Origin: Methanobrevibacter sp.
Lineage (GTDB): Archaea; Methanobacteriota; Methanobacteria; Methanobacteriales; Methanobacteriaceae
NCBI RefSeq assembly: GCF_017447225.1
Contig: NZ_JAFSNZ010000004.1
Coordinates: 1-36,698 of the forward strand
Direction of reading: 5' to 3'
DNA length: 36,698 bases
Shown: positions 8,078 through 17,009 of the stretch, piece by piece
Numbering within the stretch: position 1 is the first letter of the stretch
Layout: each line of letters opens with the position of its first letter
Notes under the pieces: generated by a model
Database searches by the model: none
The model's input: the letters and a program-made list of their open reading frames with translations, nothing else
What the model was told of the DNA's origin: nothing
Position numbers and translations under genes: made by a program

Positions 8078-9400
8078 TTATGTAAAATATTTCTGAATCT
8101 TTTTCACATAATCTCTTGTGAAGAGCAACTGTATCAGGCTTCCAACGAAGTTTGCAGCAACAATACCATAATAGACTCCCATCTCACCCATGGAAATGAA
8201 TATCCAGATGAAAATCAAAGTCAAAACAATCTGCTTGAAGAAGGTAAAGCCCAAACTCAGATCCCCTCTTCCGAAACTCTGAAGGATACATCCTGAAATT
8301 ATACTCCAGCATGCAAATATTACATAAGGACACAATATTATTGTAACTTTGGTGATTTCGTCGTTAAGGCCTGCTCCGCCGAAAAGCATTGCCAGGTATG
8401 GTGAAAATACTGCCAATATCACTCCCATTGCAATGCACCCGATAAAACCGATTTTGTGAATATAGTTGAATGTATTCATGATTTCATCGGATTTTCTGGC
8501 TCCGAACAGCGCTCCGAAAACACTGATTGCACCTGTTCCGAAACCTACAGGAAGCATGACACCAATACTTATAAGCCTCCATACTGTAGTATAGACCGCA
8601 ACGGAATCCGTTGTTGCAACCATAACCAGAATGATGTTGATAACCATTGAAAAGAGAGACATCAGAATCTGCTCCATACTTGCAGGAACTCCCACTGAAA
8701 TTATGTCCCTGTAAATTGCCATATCCGTTGAATATGACCTGACGTCAATTGTATTGTCGTTTTTGATATAAGACCAGTAAAGATACATCAAAAGTCCGAT
8801 GAAGTTTGCAAGAACCGTTGCAATTGCCGCTCCGCTGACGCCCATGCCAAGATTATAGATGAATATCGGATCCAGAATGATGTTCAATGCTGCCGCAACA
8901 CCAATAGGTAATGTTGCCTTCACACCCTTGTTTTCAGATCTAAAAATTCCGCAATAGATGTTTTGAATGATGATTGTAAATCCACCAGCTATAATCCAAA
9001 GCCCATAATCACGGGCCAGGCCCAGAACGTTTGCACCACCAATAGCTATAAGCAGGGGATCCAAAAACAGAAGGATAAGGCCCGGAATCAGAATACTTAC
9101 AATAATACTTAAGACAACACCATGAGTCGCACTGTTTCCCGCATTTTTCATATCACCCCGACCGATAAAACGTGCAACAGATGAATTGACACCTGCGGAA
9201 AGTCCAATACCCAAACCGATAATGATAATGAATAACGGAGTCACAATACCTATGGCCGCCAAAGCATCGGCACCGAGACCGGACACCCACATTGCATCCG
9301 CCAGGTTGTTAATCATAGTCAGAAACAGTGAAAGAATCATAGGTATGCTCAAACCAATTATACTCTTTTTAGGATTAGTAATTAATTGTTCTACTTTCAT
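8078..9400 (-). CDS. MATE family efflux transporter
   Basis: A 440-residue inner-membrane transporter with about 12 transmembrane segments in two homologous halves. Diagnostic blocks are ALAAIGIVTPLFIIIIGLG and GLSAGVNSSVARFIGRGD in the N-half and GTGAISVFGALFGARKSDE in the C-half. GGAGAT precedes the ATG by about six bases. It is monocistronic, bounded by A+T-rich gaps of about 200 bases on both sides. MATE proteins export organic cations or other compounds using H+ or Na+ gradients; the substrate is unknown. Confidence 0.9.
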   Translation of the reverse strand: MKVEQLITNPKKSIIGLSIPMILSLFLTMINNLADAMWVSGLGADALAAIGIVTPLFIIIIGLGIGLSAGVNSSVARFIGRGDMKNAGNSATHGVVLSIIVSILIPGLILLFLDPLLIAIGGANVLGLARDYGLWIIAGGFTIIIQNIYCGIFRSENKGVKATLPIGVAAALNIILDPIFIYNLGMGVSGAAIATVLANFIGLLMYLYWSYIKNDNTIDVRSYSTDMAIYRDIISVGVPASMEQILMSLFSMVINIILVMVATTDSVAVYTTVWRLISIGVMLPVGFGTGAISVFGALFGARKSDEIMNTFNYIHKIGFIGCIAMGVILAVFSPYLAMLFGGAGLNDEITKVTIILCPYVIFACWSIISGCILQSFGRGDLSLGFTFFKQIVLTLIFIWIFISMGEMGVYYGIVAANFVGSLIQLLFTRDYVKKIQKYFT

Positions 9401-9595
9401 TAAAATATCTCCAAAATATTAAAAAAATAGTATGTAAATTGCTAAAAAGTTGAAAATTCTTTTTGAGTCATTTAATACTGAAACAACTTATTATTATAAA
9501 GAATGAACTTGTATAAAATAAGAACATGATAAATTAAATGAAAAGAAGTATATAAAGGTTTTTAAAATTAAAAAATAGAAAAATACCATATTATA

Positions 9596-9883
9596 TCAAT
9601 AGTACCTTGACTGAGACATCTTTTTTAATTTGACCGCATTTGTTTTACAATCAGTCTCGATGATGCCGGTTATCCTTTTAAGGATATCATCGCCTTCCGG
9701 CTTATCATGGTCCAGCAATTTTACAAATTCATCTGGATTTATAACCTTATCGGGAATTATACAATCATTATCCAAACCTTCAGCGATATACTTATTGGCC
9801 AATTCATCAACACTCATTTTTCTTAACTTACTTTTGATGGTTAATCTTTCCATTAATTTATCTTCAATTATTATGGTATTCAT
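9596..9883 (-). CDS. Small ribbon-helix-helix-like protein (antitoxin-like)
   Basis: A 95-residue protein. The first 40 residues (MNTIIIEDKLMERLTIKSKL, then RKMSVDELANKYIAEGL) follow the ribbon-helix-helix pattern of one beta strand and two helices seen in CopG/VapB-type DNA-binding antitoxins. The rest is polar and basic without a recognisable domain. GGGGTG precedes the ATG. No toxin-like partner gene is adjacent: the neighbours are a MATE exporter and a UvrA paralog. It may be a solitary regulator or an orphan antitoxin; the family assignment is from pattern only. Confidence 0.55.
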   Translation of the reverse strand: MNTIIIEDKLMERLTIKSKLRKMSVDELANKYIAEGLDNDCIIPDKVINPDEFVKLLDHDKPEGDDILKRITGIIETDCKTNAVKLKKMSQSRYY

Positions 9884-10171
9884 ACTTACACACCCCTAGT
9901 TAATTAGAGAAATATCTGAAGTCTAAAAAACTAAATTCGTTTATATTTCCTTTAAAGCAATGATTAATTGTAAATTATAATATTATTTCTTAATAGTATG
10001 GTTAAGTTATCAATATAATTCAATAAGTGAATAAGGATAAAATTGACAAATCCTCATTCAACAAATATCCAACGGTTTACCATTGGCAACCTAACATCAT
10101 AAGATGTTTAATTATTGTTTGAATTTTTTAACATATAAACTTTCCATATTCAAAAAATAATTTAAATTAAT
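9884..10171. other. Intergenic region without a recognised gene
   Basis: About 290 bases of mostly A+T-rich DNA between the RHH-like gene and the UvrA paralog. I see one small hairpin, AACATC/GATGTT at about 10093-10108, followed by T-rich sequence that could end a transcript, but no ORF with a ribosome-binding site. Confidence 0.4.
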
Positions 10172-12640
10172 TTATATAAGAAATAACTCTTTTTCAGCCA
10201 GATATTTACCTGTTAAGCTCTTTTCACAATCAATAATCTCCCTAAGATTACCGCAGGCCAAAATCTCCCCACCATTATTCTCATCATCGATTCCGATATC
10301 TATTATATAATCCGCATTGGCTATCAAATCCAGGTCATGCTCGATTACAATTACTGTGGCTCCCTTTTCAATAAGATAACCAAAGACGTTAATAAGCCGC
10401 CTTACATCCAATGGGTGAAGTCCTATGGTGGGTTCATCAAAAATGAACACTGAATTTTTCTGGGACTTTCCTATTTCAGAAGCCAGCTTCAATCTTTGGG
10501 CTTCCCCACCGGAGAGACTTGGAGTTGCCTCACCTAATGTAAGATACCCCAATCCTAAATAGGATAGTTTTTGAAGCTTTTTTGTAACCTTTGGAAATTC
10601 AAACAGTTCATTCAATGCCTCATCAACTGTCAGGCCCATAATGTCTGCAATGGAAAGTCCATTGTATGTCACTTCCTGAGCTTTTATACCATATCTGGAG
10701 CCTTCACAGTCAGGGCACGTCATTTCGACATCGGGCAGGAACTGAACGTCCATTGAAACAATTCCTGTTCCTTTGCAGGTTTCACATCTCAGTGACCCAG
10801 TATTATATGAGAAGTCTGACATCTTATATTCATCGCTTAATTTGGCAAATTCACGTCTCAGGTCATCAAGAACCTTTGAATAGGTTGCTACAGTACTTCT
10901 TACATTGTTTCCGATTGGAACGCTGTCGATAAGTTCAATTTTTTTAATCTCTTCACAGTTAACATCCAAAACTCCATCAGATAATTCATCACCGTCAATG
11001 ACTGATTTGACTGCAGGATAAAGGGCTTCCAGAAGAAGAGTTGTCTTTCCGCTTCCGGAGACTCCGCTTACAACGGTCAATTTACCTTTTGGAATCTTTA
11101 CATCCATTGGCTTGACATTGTGAATTGTTCCTGTTTTTATTCCAATAAAACCGTTTTCGAAGATGTCTTCTGACTTATCTCTGATGATGATATTTTCCGA
11201 ATTGGTGAGAAAAGGTGCAATCTGTGACGAATCATTCGTTTTGATTTCATCAAGAGGGCCTTCGGCTATGATGTTTCCTCCGTCAAAGCCGGCTTTCGGA
11301 CCCATTTCAATCATGTAATCTGCAATGTTGAGTATTTTTGTGTCATGGTCAACGAGAATGATTGAATTTCCGTCATCAACAAGCCTTCTGATTACGCTGA
11401 TCAGTCCTTCGACATTGTCGGGATGCAGGCCTATTGAGGGCTCATCGAGAACATAGAGCACTCCTGTGGTATGGTTTCTTAATGTCTTTGCCAGCTGGAC
11501 CCGCTGAAGCTCTCCTGTTGATAGGGTGTTTGAGGGCCTGTCAAGTGAAATGTAGCTTAATCCCAAATCAAGAAGTATGTTTGCATTGTCCATGAACTCC
11601 TCTGATATTACTTCTGCCATTTCCTTTAATTCTTCAGGTAAATCTGAAATAACTTCAGGAATCCATAATACAAGTTCCTTTAGTGTCATTTCACATGCTT
11701 TTGATATGTTGATTCCACCCAGTAAAGTCTGGTTAGCCTTTGAGTTGAGCCTTGTGCCCCCACATTCGCTGCAGATTTTGGTTGTGAGAAACTTGTTTAT
11801 CTTTGTTAAGCCTTTTTCTGTTTTTGCCTTTTTTAAAGCCTCTTCAATAGCTTTATGGGCGTTTCTGTATTCTGCATTGAGTTCAAAGAGCTTTCCGTTT
11901 TTTGACGGTATATTCACATATCTCTTAACTGCCGGACCATTGTAGACAATATCCTTTTCCTCATCAGTCAAATCCCTGAAGGCAACATCTACCCTTACGC
12001 CAAGCTCTCCTGCAACCCGATACATCCAGGATATTCCAAACTGGTTCCATGCATCAACCGCACCATCTTCAAGAGTTTTTGTCTCATCCGAAACCAGCTT
12101 TGTATCATCAACGTCACGAATAAATCCCGTTCCGCCGCATTCAGGGCATGCCCCATCTGAGTTGAATGCATATTCCTCGGCGCCTAATCCGTAGAATTCC
12201 TCACCGCACTCATGGCATCTGATTGGAATTTCACGGGCAACGTTTAGCGTCGGCTCCTGCATGTGTCCGTTGGAACAGAAATAGCTGCCGCATCTTGAAT
12301 ACAATAATCTTAATGAATTTAGAAGTTCCGTGGATGTTCCGAATGTTGATTGGATATTTGGGATGTTAGGCCTTTGGTGAAGAGCCAGGGCCGCCGGAAC
12401 ATACTGTATCAGGTCGACACTTGCCTTTCGGGTCTGTGAAATCCTACGTCGGGTATATGTTGAAAGGGCATCAAGGTATCTGCGTGAGCCTTCAGAATAG
12501 AGCACCCCAAGTGCTAAAGATGATTTTCCGCTTCCTGAAACGCCTGAAATAGCTACAATTTTTCCAAGAGGAATGTCCACATCAATATTTTTCAGGTTAT
12601 GGACTCTTGCTCCCCTTATGATTATCATATCCTGGTACAT
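10172..12640 (-). CDS. UvrA paralog lacking the UvrB-binding insert (ABC-ATPase)
   Basis: An 822-residue soluble ABC-ATPase with two nucleotide-binding halves. The first has Walker A GVSGSGKS (about 33-40) and signature LSTGELQRVQLAKTL with YVLDEPSIGLHP; the second has GVSGSGKTTLL, LSGGEAQRLKLA and IFDEPTIGLHP. Zinc-finger pairs include CHECG...CPECG, CSECGGTRLN and CETCKGTG...CPDCEGSRYG. Only about 40 residues separate the LLYSRCG block from YAFNSDGACPECGG, where true UvrA has over 100 more, so the UvrB-binding domain is missing. Such shorter paralogs are linked to drug resistance or unknown roles rather than classical excision repair. A TATA-like AATATATTTA about 30 bases upstream suggests its own leaderless promoter. 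Confidence 0.88.
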   Translation of the reverse strand: MYQDMIIIRGARVHNLKNIDVDIPLGKIVAISGVSGSGKSSLALGVLYSEGSRRYLDALSTYTRRRISQTRKASVDLIQYVPAALALHQRPNIPNIQSTFGTSTELLNSLRLLYSRCGSYFCSNGHMQEPTLNVAREIPIRCHECGEEFYGLGAEEYAFNSDGACPECGGTGFIRDVDDTKLVSDETKTLEDGAVDAWNQFGISWMYRVAGELGVRVDVAFRDLTDEEKDIVYNGPAVKRYVNIPSKNGKLFELNAEYRNAHKAIEEALKKAKTEKGLTKINKFLTTKICSECGGTRLNSKANQTLLGGINISKACEMTLKELVLWIPEVISDLPEELKEMAEVISEEFMDNANILLDLGLSYISLDRPSNTLSTGELQRVQLAKTLRNHTTGVLYVLDEPSIGLHPDNVEGLISVIRRLVDDGNSIILVDHDTKILNIADYMIEMGPKAGFDGGNIIAEGPLDEIKTNDSSQIAPFLTNSENIIIRDKSEDIFENGFIGIKTGTIHNVKPMDVKIPKGKLTVVSGVSGSGKTTLLLEALYPAVKSVIDGDELSDGVLDVNCEEIKKIELIDSVPIGNNVRSTVATYSKVLDDLRREFAKLSDEYKMSDFSYNTGSLRCETCKGTGIVSMDVQFLPDVEMTCPDCEGSRYGIKAQEVTYNGLSIADIMGLTVDEALNELFEFPKVTKKLQKLSYLGLGYLTLGEATPSLSGGEAQRLKLASEIGKSQKNSVFIFDEPTIGLHPLDVRRLINVFGYLIEKGATVIVIEHDLDLIANADYIIDIGIDDENNGGEILACGNLREIIDCEKSLTGKYLAEKELFLI

Positions 12641-12687
12641 AGGTTAATATATGGTAATTCAGTCTAAATATATTTTCATGAAAATTC

Positions 12688-13248
12688 TCATTTTTCTATA
12701 ATTTCAACATTTTCCAAAGATTTGATTTTATCAATTCTCTTGTTTAAAAGCAGCAATATTATCTTTAATGCTTTTGTGATTCCATTTTGCGATCTTTTAA
12801 ATAATGCTTCACTATTGTTTTCAGATAAATCTGCATAAACATCAGTGACTGTAAGAATTTCATAGCTGTCTGTTATAACGGATATTGCTCCACGGCCAAC
12901 TCCTGCAGTAGTTCCGATAGCCATATCACAATCGCTTAAATTCTTTACTGCTTGTGCCATGATTTTGCTTACTTTTTTATCTCCGGCTTCATCATAAACT
13001 TTAATTCCTTTAATCAGTTTATCCGGTTTTGGAGGATTTTCAACATTCAATATCTTTACAACAGCTTCTATTGTGGGGATAAATAAACTGCATGTTACGC
13101 TAAGTTCATTATAATCAAAATCCCCATAATCCTGAAGGTTTTCCACATATTCACATCCGAAGTTACCTTCATAATTCTGGGCTATTGCATGAAGTTCCCT
13201 TCCGATTTTTCCATGTGTGAAGCATTCAGCGGTTGCTATTTTTATCAT
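12688..13248 (-). CDS. hcgF: [Fe]-hydrogenase cofactor biosynthesis protein HcgF (UPF0254)
   Basis: A 186-residue protein of the UPF0254 family. The N-terminus MIKIATAECFTHGKIGRELH has Cys at position 9, the residue that in characterised HcgF forms a thioester with the guanylylpyridinol carboxylate on the way to the acyl-iron ligand of the Hmd cofactor. The glycine-rich DMAIGTTAGVGRGAI segment is also typical. It is the last gene of the leftward hmd-hcgA-F run and overlaps the 3' end of hcgE by 23 bases, implying coupled translation. Confidence 0.9.
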   Translation of the reverse strand: MIKIATAECFTHGKIGRELHAIAQNYEGNFGCEYVENLQDYGDFDYNELSVTCSLFIPTIEAVVKILNVENPPKPDKLIKGIKVYDEAGDKKVSKIMAQAVKNLSDCDMAIGTTAGVGRGAISVITDSYEILTVTDVYADLSENNSEALFKRSQNGITKALKIILLLLNKRIDKIKSLENVEIIEK

Positions 13249-13891
13249 TTTGATCTACCAGTAATTTTAAAGCATTCATTGTGATGATTTTTGCAACTTC
13301 ATCTAATGTATATGGAGTTACAGGTTCATTGTCCCTGATTAATTTGTTTGTTGTTAAAACCAAATGATTTTCAGTTATTCCTTCTTTTCTTAACTCTTCA
13401 ACAGCAGGATTTGAATCATCATATTCAGAGATATCCTTGATTTCTATATTCTCATCACCGAAACCGAATATTCCTGCAGTTCCTATTGTTTTTGCTCCTC
13501 TTTCATGGGCATGTTTTATTATCTTTGAAGCGACAGGTATTGTATTTCCTCCGGCAATAACTATAATCACCACGTCACCTTCAATCAAATCGATATTTTC
13601 ATCATCAATGTATTCCGGATAGCTTATGATATTTCTGAATTCTTCTTTGTGAGTGCATAGCTGTTTTATAAAATCAGGTTTGTATTGGCCTATTTCAGCT
13701 CCGTGAAGCGTGAATATCACATCGCCACCATCTATTTTTTGACCGTCAAATGCACCTATTATTTTAGGTCCTCCTCTGTGAACCTGCATCAGGTTTATTG
13801 CTATTCTTAAACCTAATCTTCCGCATCCTACCAAATCAATTCTTCCTTTAGGAACCTGCATATCTTCCATTTTTTGAATTTCATCCGTCAT
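13226..13891 (-). CDS. hcgE: [Fe]-hydrogenase cofactor biosynthesis protein HcgE (ThiF/E1-like)
   Basis: A 221-residue Rossmann protein related to ThiF and ubiquitin-activating E1 enzymes, with the nucleotide loop RIDLVGCGRLGLRIA at about residues 18-31 and a later VIIVIAGGNTIPVASK segment. In characterised HcgE the carboxylate of guanylylpyridinol is adenylylated, activating it for transfer to HcgF. The gene sits between hcgD (four-base gap) and hcgF (overlap), the usual order. The ATG at 13891 is preceded by AAGTGATA. Confidence 0.88.
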   Translation of the reverse strand: MTDEIQKMEDMQVPKGRIDLVGCGRLGLRIAINLMQVHRGGPKIIGAFDGQKIDGGDVIFTLHGAEIGQYKPDFIKQLCTHKEEFRNIISYPEYIDDENIDLIEGDVVIIVIAGGNTIPVASKIIKHAHERGAKTIGTAGIFGFGDENIEIKDISEYDDSNPAVEELRKEGITENHLVLTTNKLIRDNEPVTPYTLDEVAKIITMNALKLLVDQNDKNSNR

Positions 13892-13895
13892 ATTA

Positions 13896-14594
13896 TCACT
13901 TCAGTTCTTCTATCGGTTTTTTATCAATTACTTCTATGTCAATGTAAAGTTCATCCAGTATATCTCCAAGAGCATAGAGGCCGGGAACTTCGCTTTCATG
14001 ATGGTTCAAATCAATTAAGGTCACATTTACATTTTTGGCAAGGATTGCGCATTCCTGAGTCAAATCACCGGAAATCAGAATATTTAAATTCTTGTCCTTG
14101 GCCAATTCAATATAGTATGGATTTTTAAGGCCGAAACCTGAAATTATTCCAATATTTTCTACGAACTCATCATCACTCAAGTTATTCACAATTCGGACAT
14201 TGCTGAATTTATCAAGAATTGTCTTTTTCAATTCAGCAAATGTTTGATCTGCTTTGCACACCCGTCCTATTTTTGTTGAATCATCAAAATAACTTATAAC
14301 TTCAAGATTGAGAGTTTCTGCAAGGGCATCATTAGCTCCTCCATCAATGATATCCCAGTTTGAATGAATTACATATGTTGGTGTTTTCGGGACAAATAAC
14401 GGGGAGTGATGAGTTATTATCAGAGTATCATCACAGTCAGCATCGTCCTGAGGGAATAAGTCCATGTAAATTTTAATGGATTTGATATCCTGATTTAAGT
14501 CATACTCACCTTTAAATCCGATTTTATCATAGCTTAAAGCTAAAGATTGTGGTATTTTTTCATTTATAAATTCAATTATTTTTTTAAGTTTCAT
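13896..14594 (-). CDS. hcgD: [Fe]-hydrogenase cofactor biosynthesis protein HcgD (Nif3-like)
   Basis: A 232-residue member of the NIF3/DUF34 family. Metal-binding landmarks are visible: LIITHHSPLFVP near residue 70 and LIDLNHHESE near 200, giving the His/Glu set of a dinuclear metal site. HcgD has been proposed to traffic iron during assembly of the iron-guanylylpyridinol cofactor. Its ATG overlaps the stop codon of hcgC in an ATGA arrangement, so the two are translationally coupled. Confidence 0.88.
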   Translation of the reverse strand: MKLKKIIEFINEKIPQSLALSYDKIGFKGEYDLNQDIKSIKIYMDLFPQDDADCDDTLIITHHSPLFVPKTPTYVIHSNWDIIDGGANDALAETLNLEVISYFDDSTKIGRVCKADQTFAELKKTILDKFSNVRIVNNLSDDEFVENIGIISGFGLKNPYYIELAKDKNLNILISGDLTQECAILAKNVNVTLIDLNHHESEVPGLYALGDILDELYIDIEVIDKKPIEELK

Positions 14595-15379
14595 AAAATC
14601 ATTTCTGAGGTTATTTTGTTAATTTCTTCTCTAATCAGTTCATCCAAATCAAATGGGCTGATTGTTGATACCTTGAATGCATTTACATCAGTCAGTTCAA
14701 TGAACTTTTCGATATCTTTCTGTTTGAAGATGACTTCTTCTAAAAATCCCATTTCACAGGCACAGTAAAGCACACCTTCCCTTTCAAGAAATTTATTCAA
14801 CAGGTTCGTTAATATGCCTATCGTTAATGTCATTGTTCCGGATGTTTTGGTGTTGATTCCTTTAGTTTTTAAAATAGCTTTATTTTGTGAATTAACAGCA
14901 TTTAATCTTTCGTGAATGTTGTTTTTATCTTTTAGAAGTTTGTCATTGTCTTCAGCCACAGGATCTTCTATTATAAATGATTTAACATTTATTTCTGATG
15001 ACTGTTCAACAGAGATTCCTCCAAAGCCTGTCGTATCAATGACAACTTCTCCGGAATATATCAAATCAATGTCTGATGAAAATTCAATTTCATTTTTGAG
15101 ATTCCCTCCCAAATCAGTATGCAATAACTCTTCAAGATGAGGATAAATGTCAATTAATAGAATATTTTCATATTTTTCACTTAATCTTTTGACAATCCCC
15201 ACACCGGTGAAATAAGTTCCGATAACAACTATTTTGGTATTAACGTCAATGTTGAGGCTTTCAATATAATTAAAAACAGCTTCTGATTTTTTAGAAATGA
15301 TTTCATTGAAAATGTCAATTAGTTTTATTTCGGATTTTATTGTGAACACTTCAGAGGTTATTCCAGTATCAATATTCAT
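14591..15379 (-). CDS. hcgC: [Fe]-hydrogenase cofactor biosynthesis protein HcgC (SAM-dependent methyltransferase)
   Basis: A 262-residue protein with a Rossmann-like core: KIVVIGTYFTGVGIVKRLSE followed by ENILLIDIYPHLEELLH. Characterised HcgC is a SAM-dependent methyltransferase with a dehydrogenase-like fold that methylates C3 of the pyridinol precursor. The identification rests on this motif set and on the position between hcgB and hcgD. AAGG lies about eight bases before the ATG. It is separated from hcgB by four bases and overlaps hcgD. Confidence 0.87.
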   Translation of the reverse strand: MNIDTGITSEVFTIKSEIKLIDIFNEIISKKSEAVFNYIESLNIDVNTKIVVIGTYFTGVGIVKRLSEKYENILLIDIYPHLEELLHTDLGGNLKNEIEFSSDIDLIYSGEVVIDTTGFGGISVEQSSEINVKSFIIEDPVAEDNDKLLKDKNNIHERLNAVNSQNKAILKTKGINTKTSGTMTLTIGILTNLLNKFLEREGVLYCACEMGFLEEVIFKQKDIEKFIELTDVNAFKVSTISPFDLDELIREEINKITSEMIL

Positions 15380-15383
15380 AATT

Positions 15384-15866
15384 TTAACCTTCTATTTTTT
15401 TAAAGCCGATTTTTTCAAGAGCTTCACATGCCTCTTTATAAACTGCCTCTTCGATTGTCTTTTTATGAATCAGATGTGAAGGTGACATTCCCGCAGTCAG
15501 TATCCTTCCCTTATTGTCAATGAAAATCAGTAAAGATCCGGAACCCGGAATTCCAAGGCGTCCTCTAGCTATTATCAAATCAGCATCACTTTGGTCCAGC
15601 GCAATATAAGCTTTTGCAAGAGCAGGTATTCTGCTGGTATCTGCAGTATTGGTGTTAATCTGAAGTATTTTTGCTTCAGGCAATCCGTATTCTGTTAAGA
15701 CTTCGTTTAAAACTTCAACTTTAATTCCATTCTTATTTGGAATACATATTTTTTCAGCATTTATTATATAATCCTGAATTTCAGCAATTTCTTCAGGAGT
15801 GTCTCCGAATCTGGTGTTGTTTTCAGATTGCTCAAATGCATTTCTTATCATCTTTTCAAATGCCAT
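15384..15866 (-). CDS. hcgB: [Fe]-hydrogenase cofactor biosynthesis guanylyltransferase HcgB
   Basis: A 160-residue DUF3236-type protein. HcgB couples GMP from GTP to the hydroxypyridine to give guanylylpyridinol. Family landmarks are NTNTADTSRIPALAKAYIAL, DADLIIARGRLGIPGSGSLL and GMSPSHLIHK. The length matches the family. It lies about 25 bases after hcgA and four bases before hcgC in the leftward operon. The ribosome-binding site upstream of the ATG is weak. Confidence 0.9.
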   Translation of the reverse strand: MAFEKMIRNAFEQSENNTRFGDTPEEIAEIQDYIINAEKICIPNKNGIKVEVLNEVLTEYGLPEAKILQINTNTADTSRIPALAKAYIALDQSDADLIIARGRLGIPGSGSLLIFIDNKGRILTAGMSPSHLIHKKTIEEAVYKEACEALEKIGFKKIEG

Positions 15867-15890
15867 ATTATCATATCTTAAAAAAAGAGA

Positions 15891-16889
15891 TTAAATAGTT
15901 TGAGGTATCAAATCCAATTTTTCGATGACATTGACAACCTCATTATAGTTTCCGTATTCCGGAGATCCGACTCCTTTTACTTCATGAGGATAATTGTCGG
16001 CTATTACTGTTGCAAGATTGTTTGCACCTGCCTTAAGTGAGAATTCCACATTTTCCGGTCCGACTGTTGGAGTTGGCATTGTAATTGTAATTTCCGGATA
16101 CATTATTCTTGTAACGGCAACAATTTTCAGCTGTTCTTTCAGCGGGAACGGAGGGTGATTTTCCATCGGTGTGCCTTCATACGGATTAAAACCCATTATT
16201 GGAATTTCATTTAATGTCTTGAAATTGGATAAGTATCTTAAGTGTTTTATTCTATCCTCTTTGCTTTCGCCGAGGCCTAAAAGCAACCCTGAAGACAGTG
16301 CAATGCCCGCATCGCTTACTCTTTTACATGTAAGTATTCTTTGATCCAATGAATCACCGGGTTTTCTTTGATAAAATATCTCCTCTTTTATTGTCTCCAG
16401 ATTGCAGCAGATGGTATCGGCACCGAGTTCAGCCAATTCACGAACTGACTTTTCTGTCAGGTCTCCTCCAACATTCACAAGGATTTCCAAGTCAGATTGT
16501 CCTTTGACGATTCTGCAGGCATTTACTGCCTGTTTTCCTTTGTATCCATATCCTCCGGAACAGCTTACGCGTGGTATATGGGCTTCCTCGATGGATTTTA
16601 CAGCAGCCAATATTTCCTCATCAGATTTGTAGAATGCATTATAGTATCCTTTTTCTGAAGTTTCTTCTGCAAATCCACAATATTCACATCTAGGTTGAAT
16701 CTGGCATTTGTTTGTAAGGTGAACAGTTGAAGTTAACTTAATTACTTTTGATTGATTATCTCTTATCTCACAAGCTGTCTTGAACAATTTTTCCAAATCT
16801 TCATCATTTTCAATGTTTAACAATTCTAAAAATTCATCATCACTTAATTCTTGTCCTTGTTTTGCTTTATCTAAAATATTATCAATCAA
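15891..16889 (-). CDS. hcgA: Radical SAM protein HcgA (HmdB)
   Basis: A 332-residue radical SAM enzyme with the unusual cluster motif C62-X5-C68-X2-C71 (NKCQIQPRCEYCGFAEE), which is diagnostic for HmdB/HcgA in place of the common CX3CX2C. SCSGGYGYKG and GLLLGLGESKEDR are further radical-SAM blocks related to biotin synthase, ThiH and HydG. It is thought to act in forming the pyridinol ring. The start is a TTG at 16889 supported by AGGTG five bases upstream, and no in-frame ATG follows before conserved sequence. It is separated from hmd by 120 bases containing a hairpin. Confidence 0.93.
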   Translation of the reverse strand: MIDNILDKAKQGQELSDDEFLELLNIENDEDLEKLFKTACEIRDNQSKVIKLTSTVHLTNKCQIQPRCEYCGFAEETSEKGYYNAFYKSDEEILAAVKSIEEAHIPRVSCSGGYGYKGKQAVNACRIVKGQSDLEILVNVGGDLTEKSVRELAELGADTICCNLETIKEEIFYQRKPGDSLDQRILTCKRVSDAGIALSSGLLLGLGESKEDRIKHLRYLSNFKTLNEIPIMGFNPYEGTPMENHPPFPLKEQLKIVAVTRIMYPEITITMPTPTVGPENVEFSLKAGANNLATVIADNYPHEVKGVGSPEYGNYNEVVNVIEKLDLIPQTI

Positions 16890-16918
16890 TTTAACACCTT
16901 ACTCCAATTTATTAATGA

Positions 16919-16969
16919 TTAACTTATTTTTTAATGGTTATTTTGAGTAACAATTAAAAAATAAGTTAA
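16919..16969. repeat. Long perfect inverted repeat between hmd and hcgA
   Basis: The 17-base arm at 16919-16935 is exactly repeated in inverted orientation at 16953-16969 with a 17-base spacer. It lies between the hmd terminator-like hairpin and the hcgA ribosome-binding site. On the leftward transcript it would fold into a long A/U stem just before hcgA. It may act in attenuation, mRNA processing or as a regulator site; the structure is seen, the role is inferred. Confidence 0.5.
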
Positions 16970-16995
16970 AAAATTGTTGATAAAAATCAACAATT
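16966..16995 (-). terminator. Terminator-like hairpin after hmd
   Basis: Immediately after the hmd stop, AATTGTTGAT (16972-16981) pairs with ATCAACAATT (16986-16995) around a four-base loop; on the leftward transcript the stem is followed by a U-run (plus-strand A-run at 16968-16973). This has the form of an intrinsic terminator and would let hmd mRNA end separately from the hcg genes, with partial read-through. Confidence 0.55.
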
Positions 16996-17009
16996 ATAAC
17001 TTATTGTGT

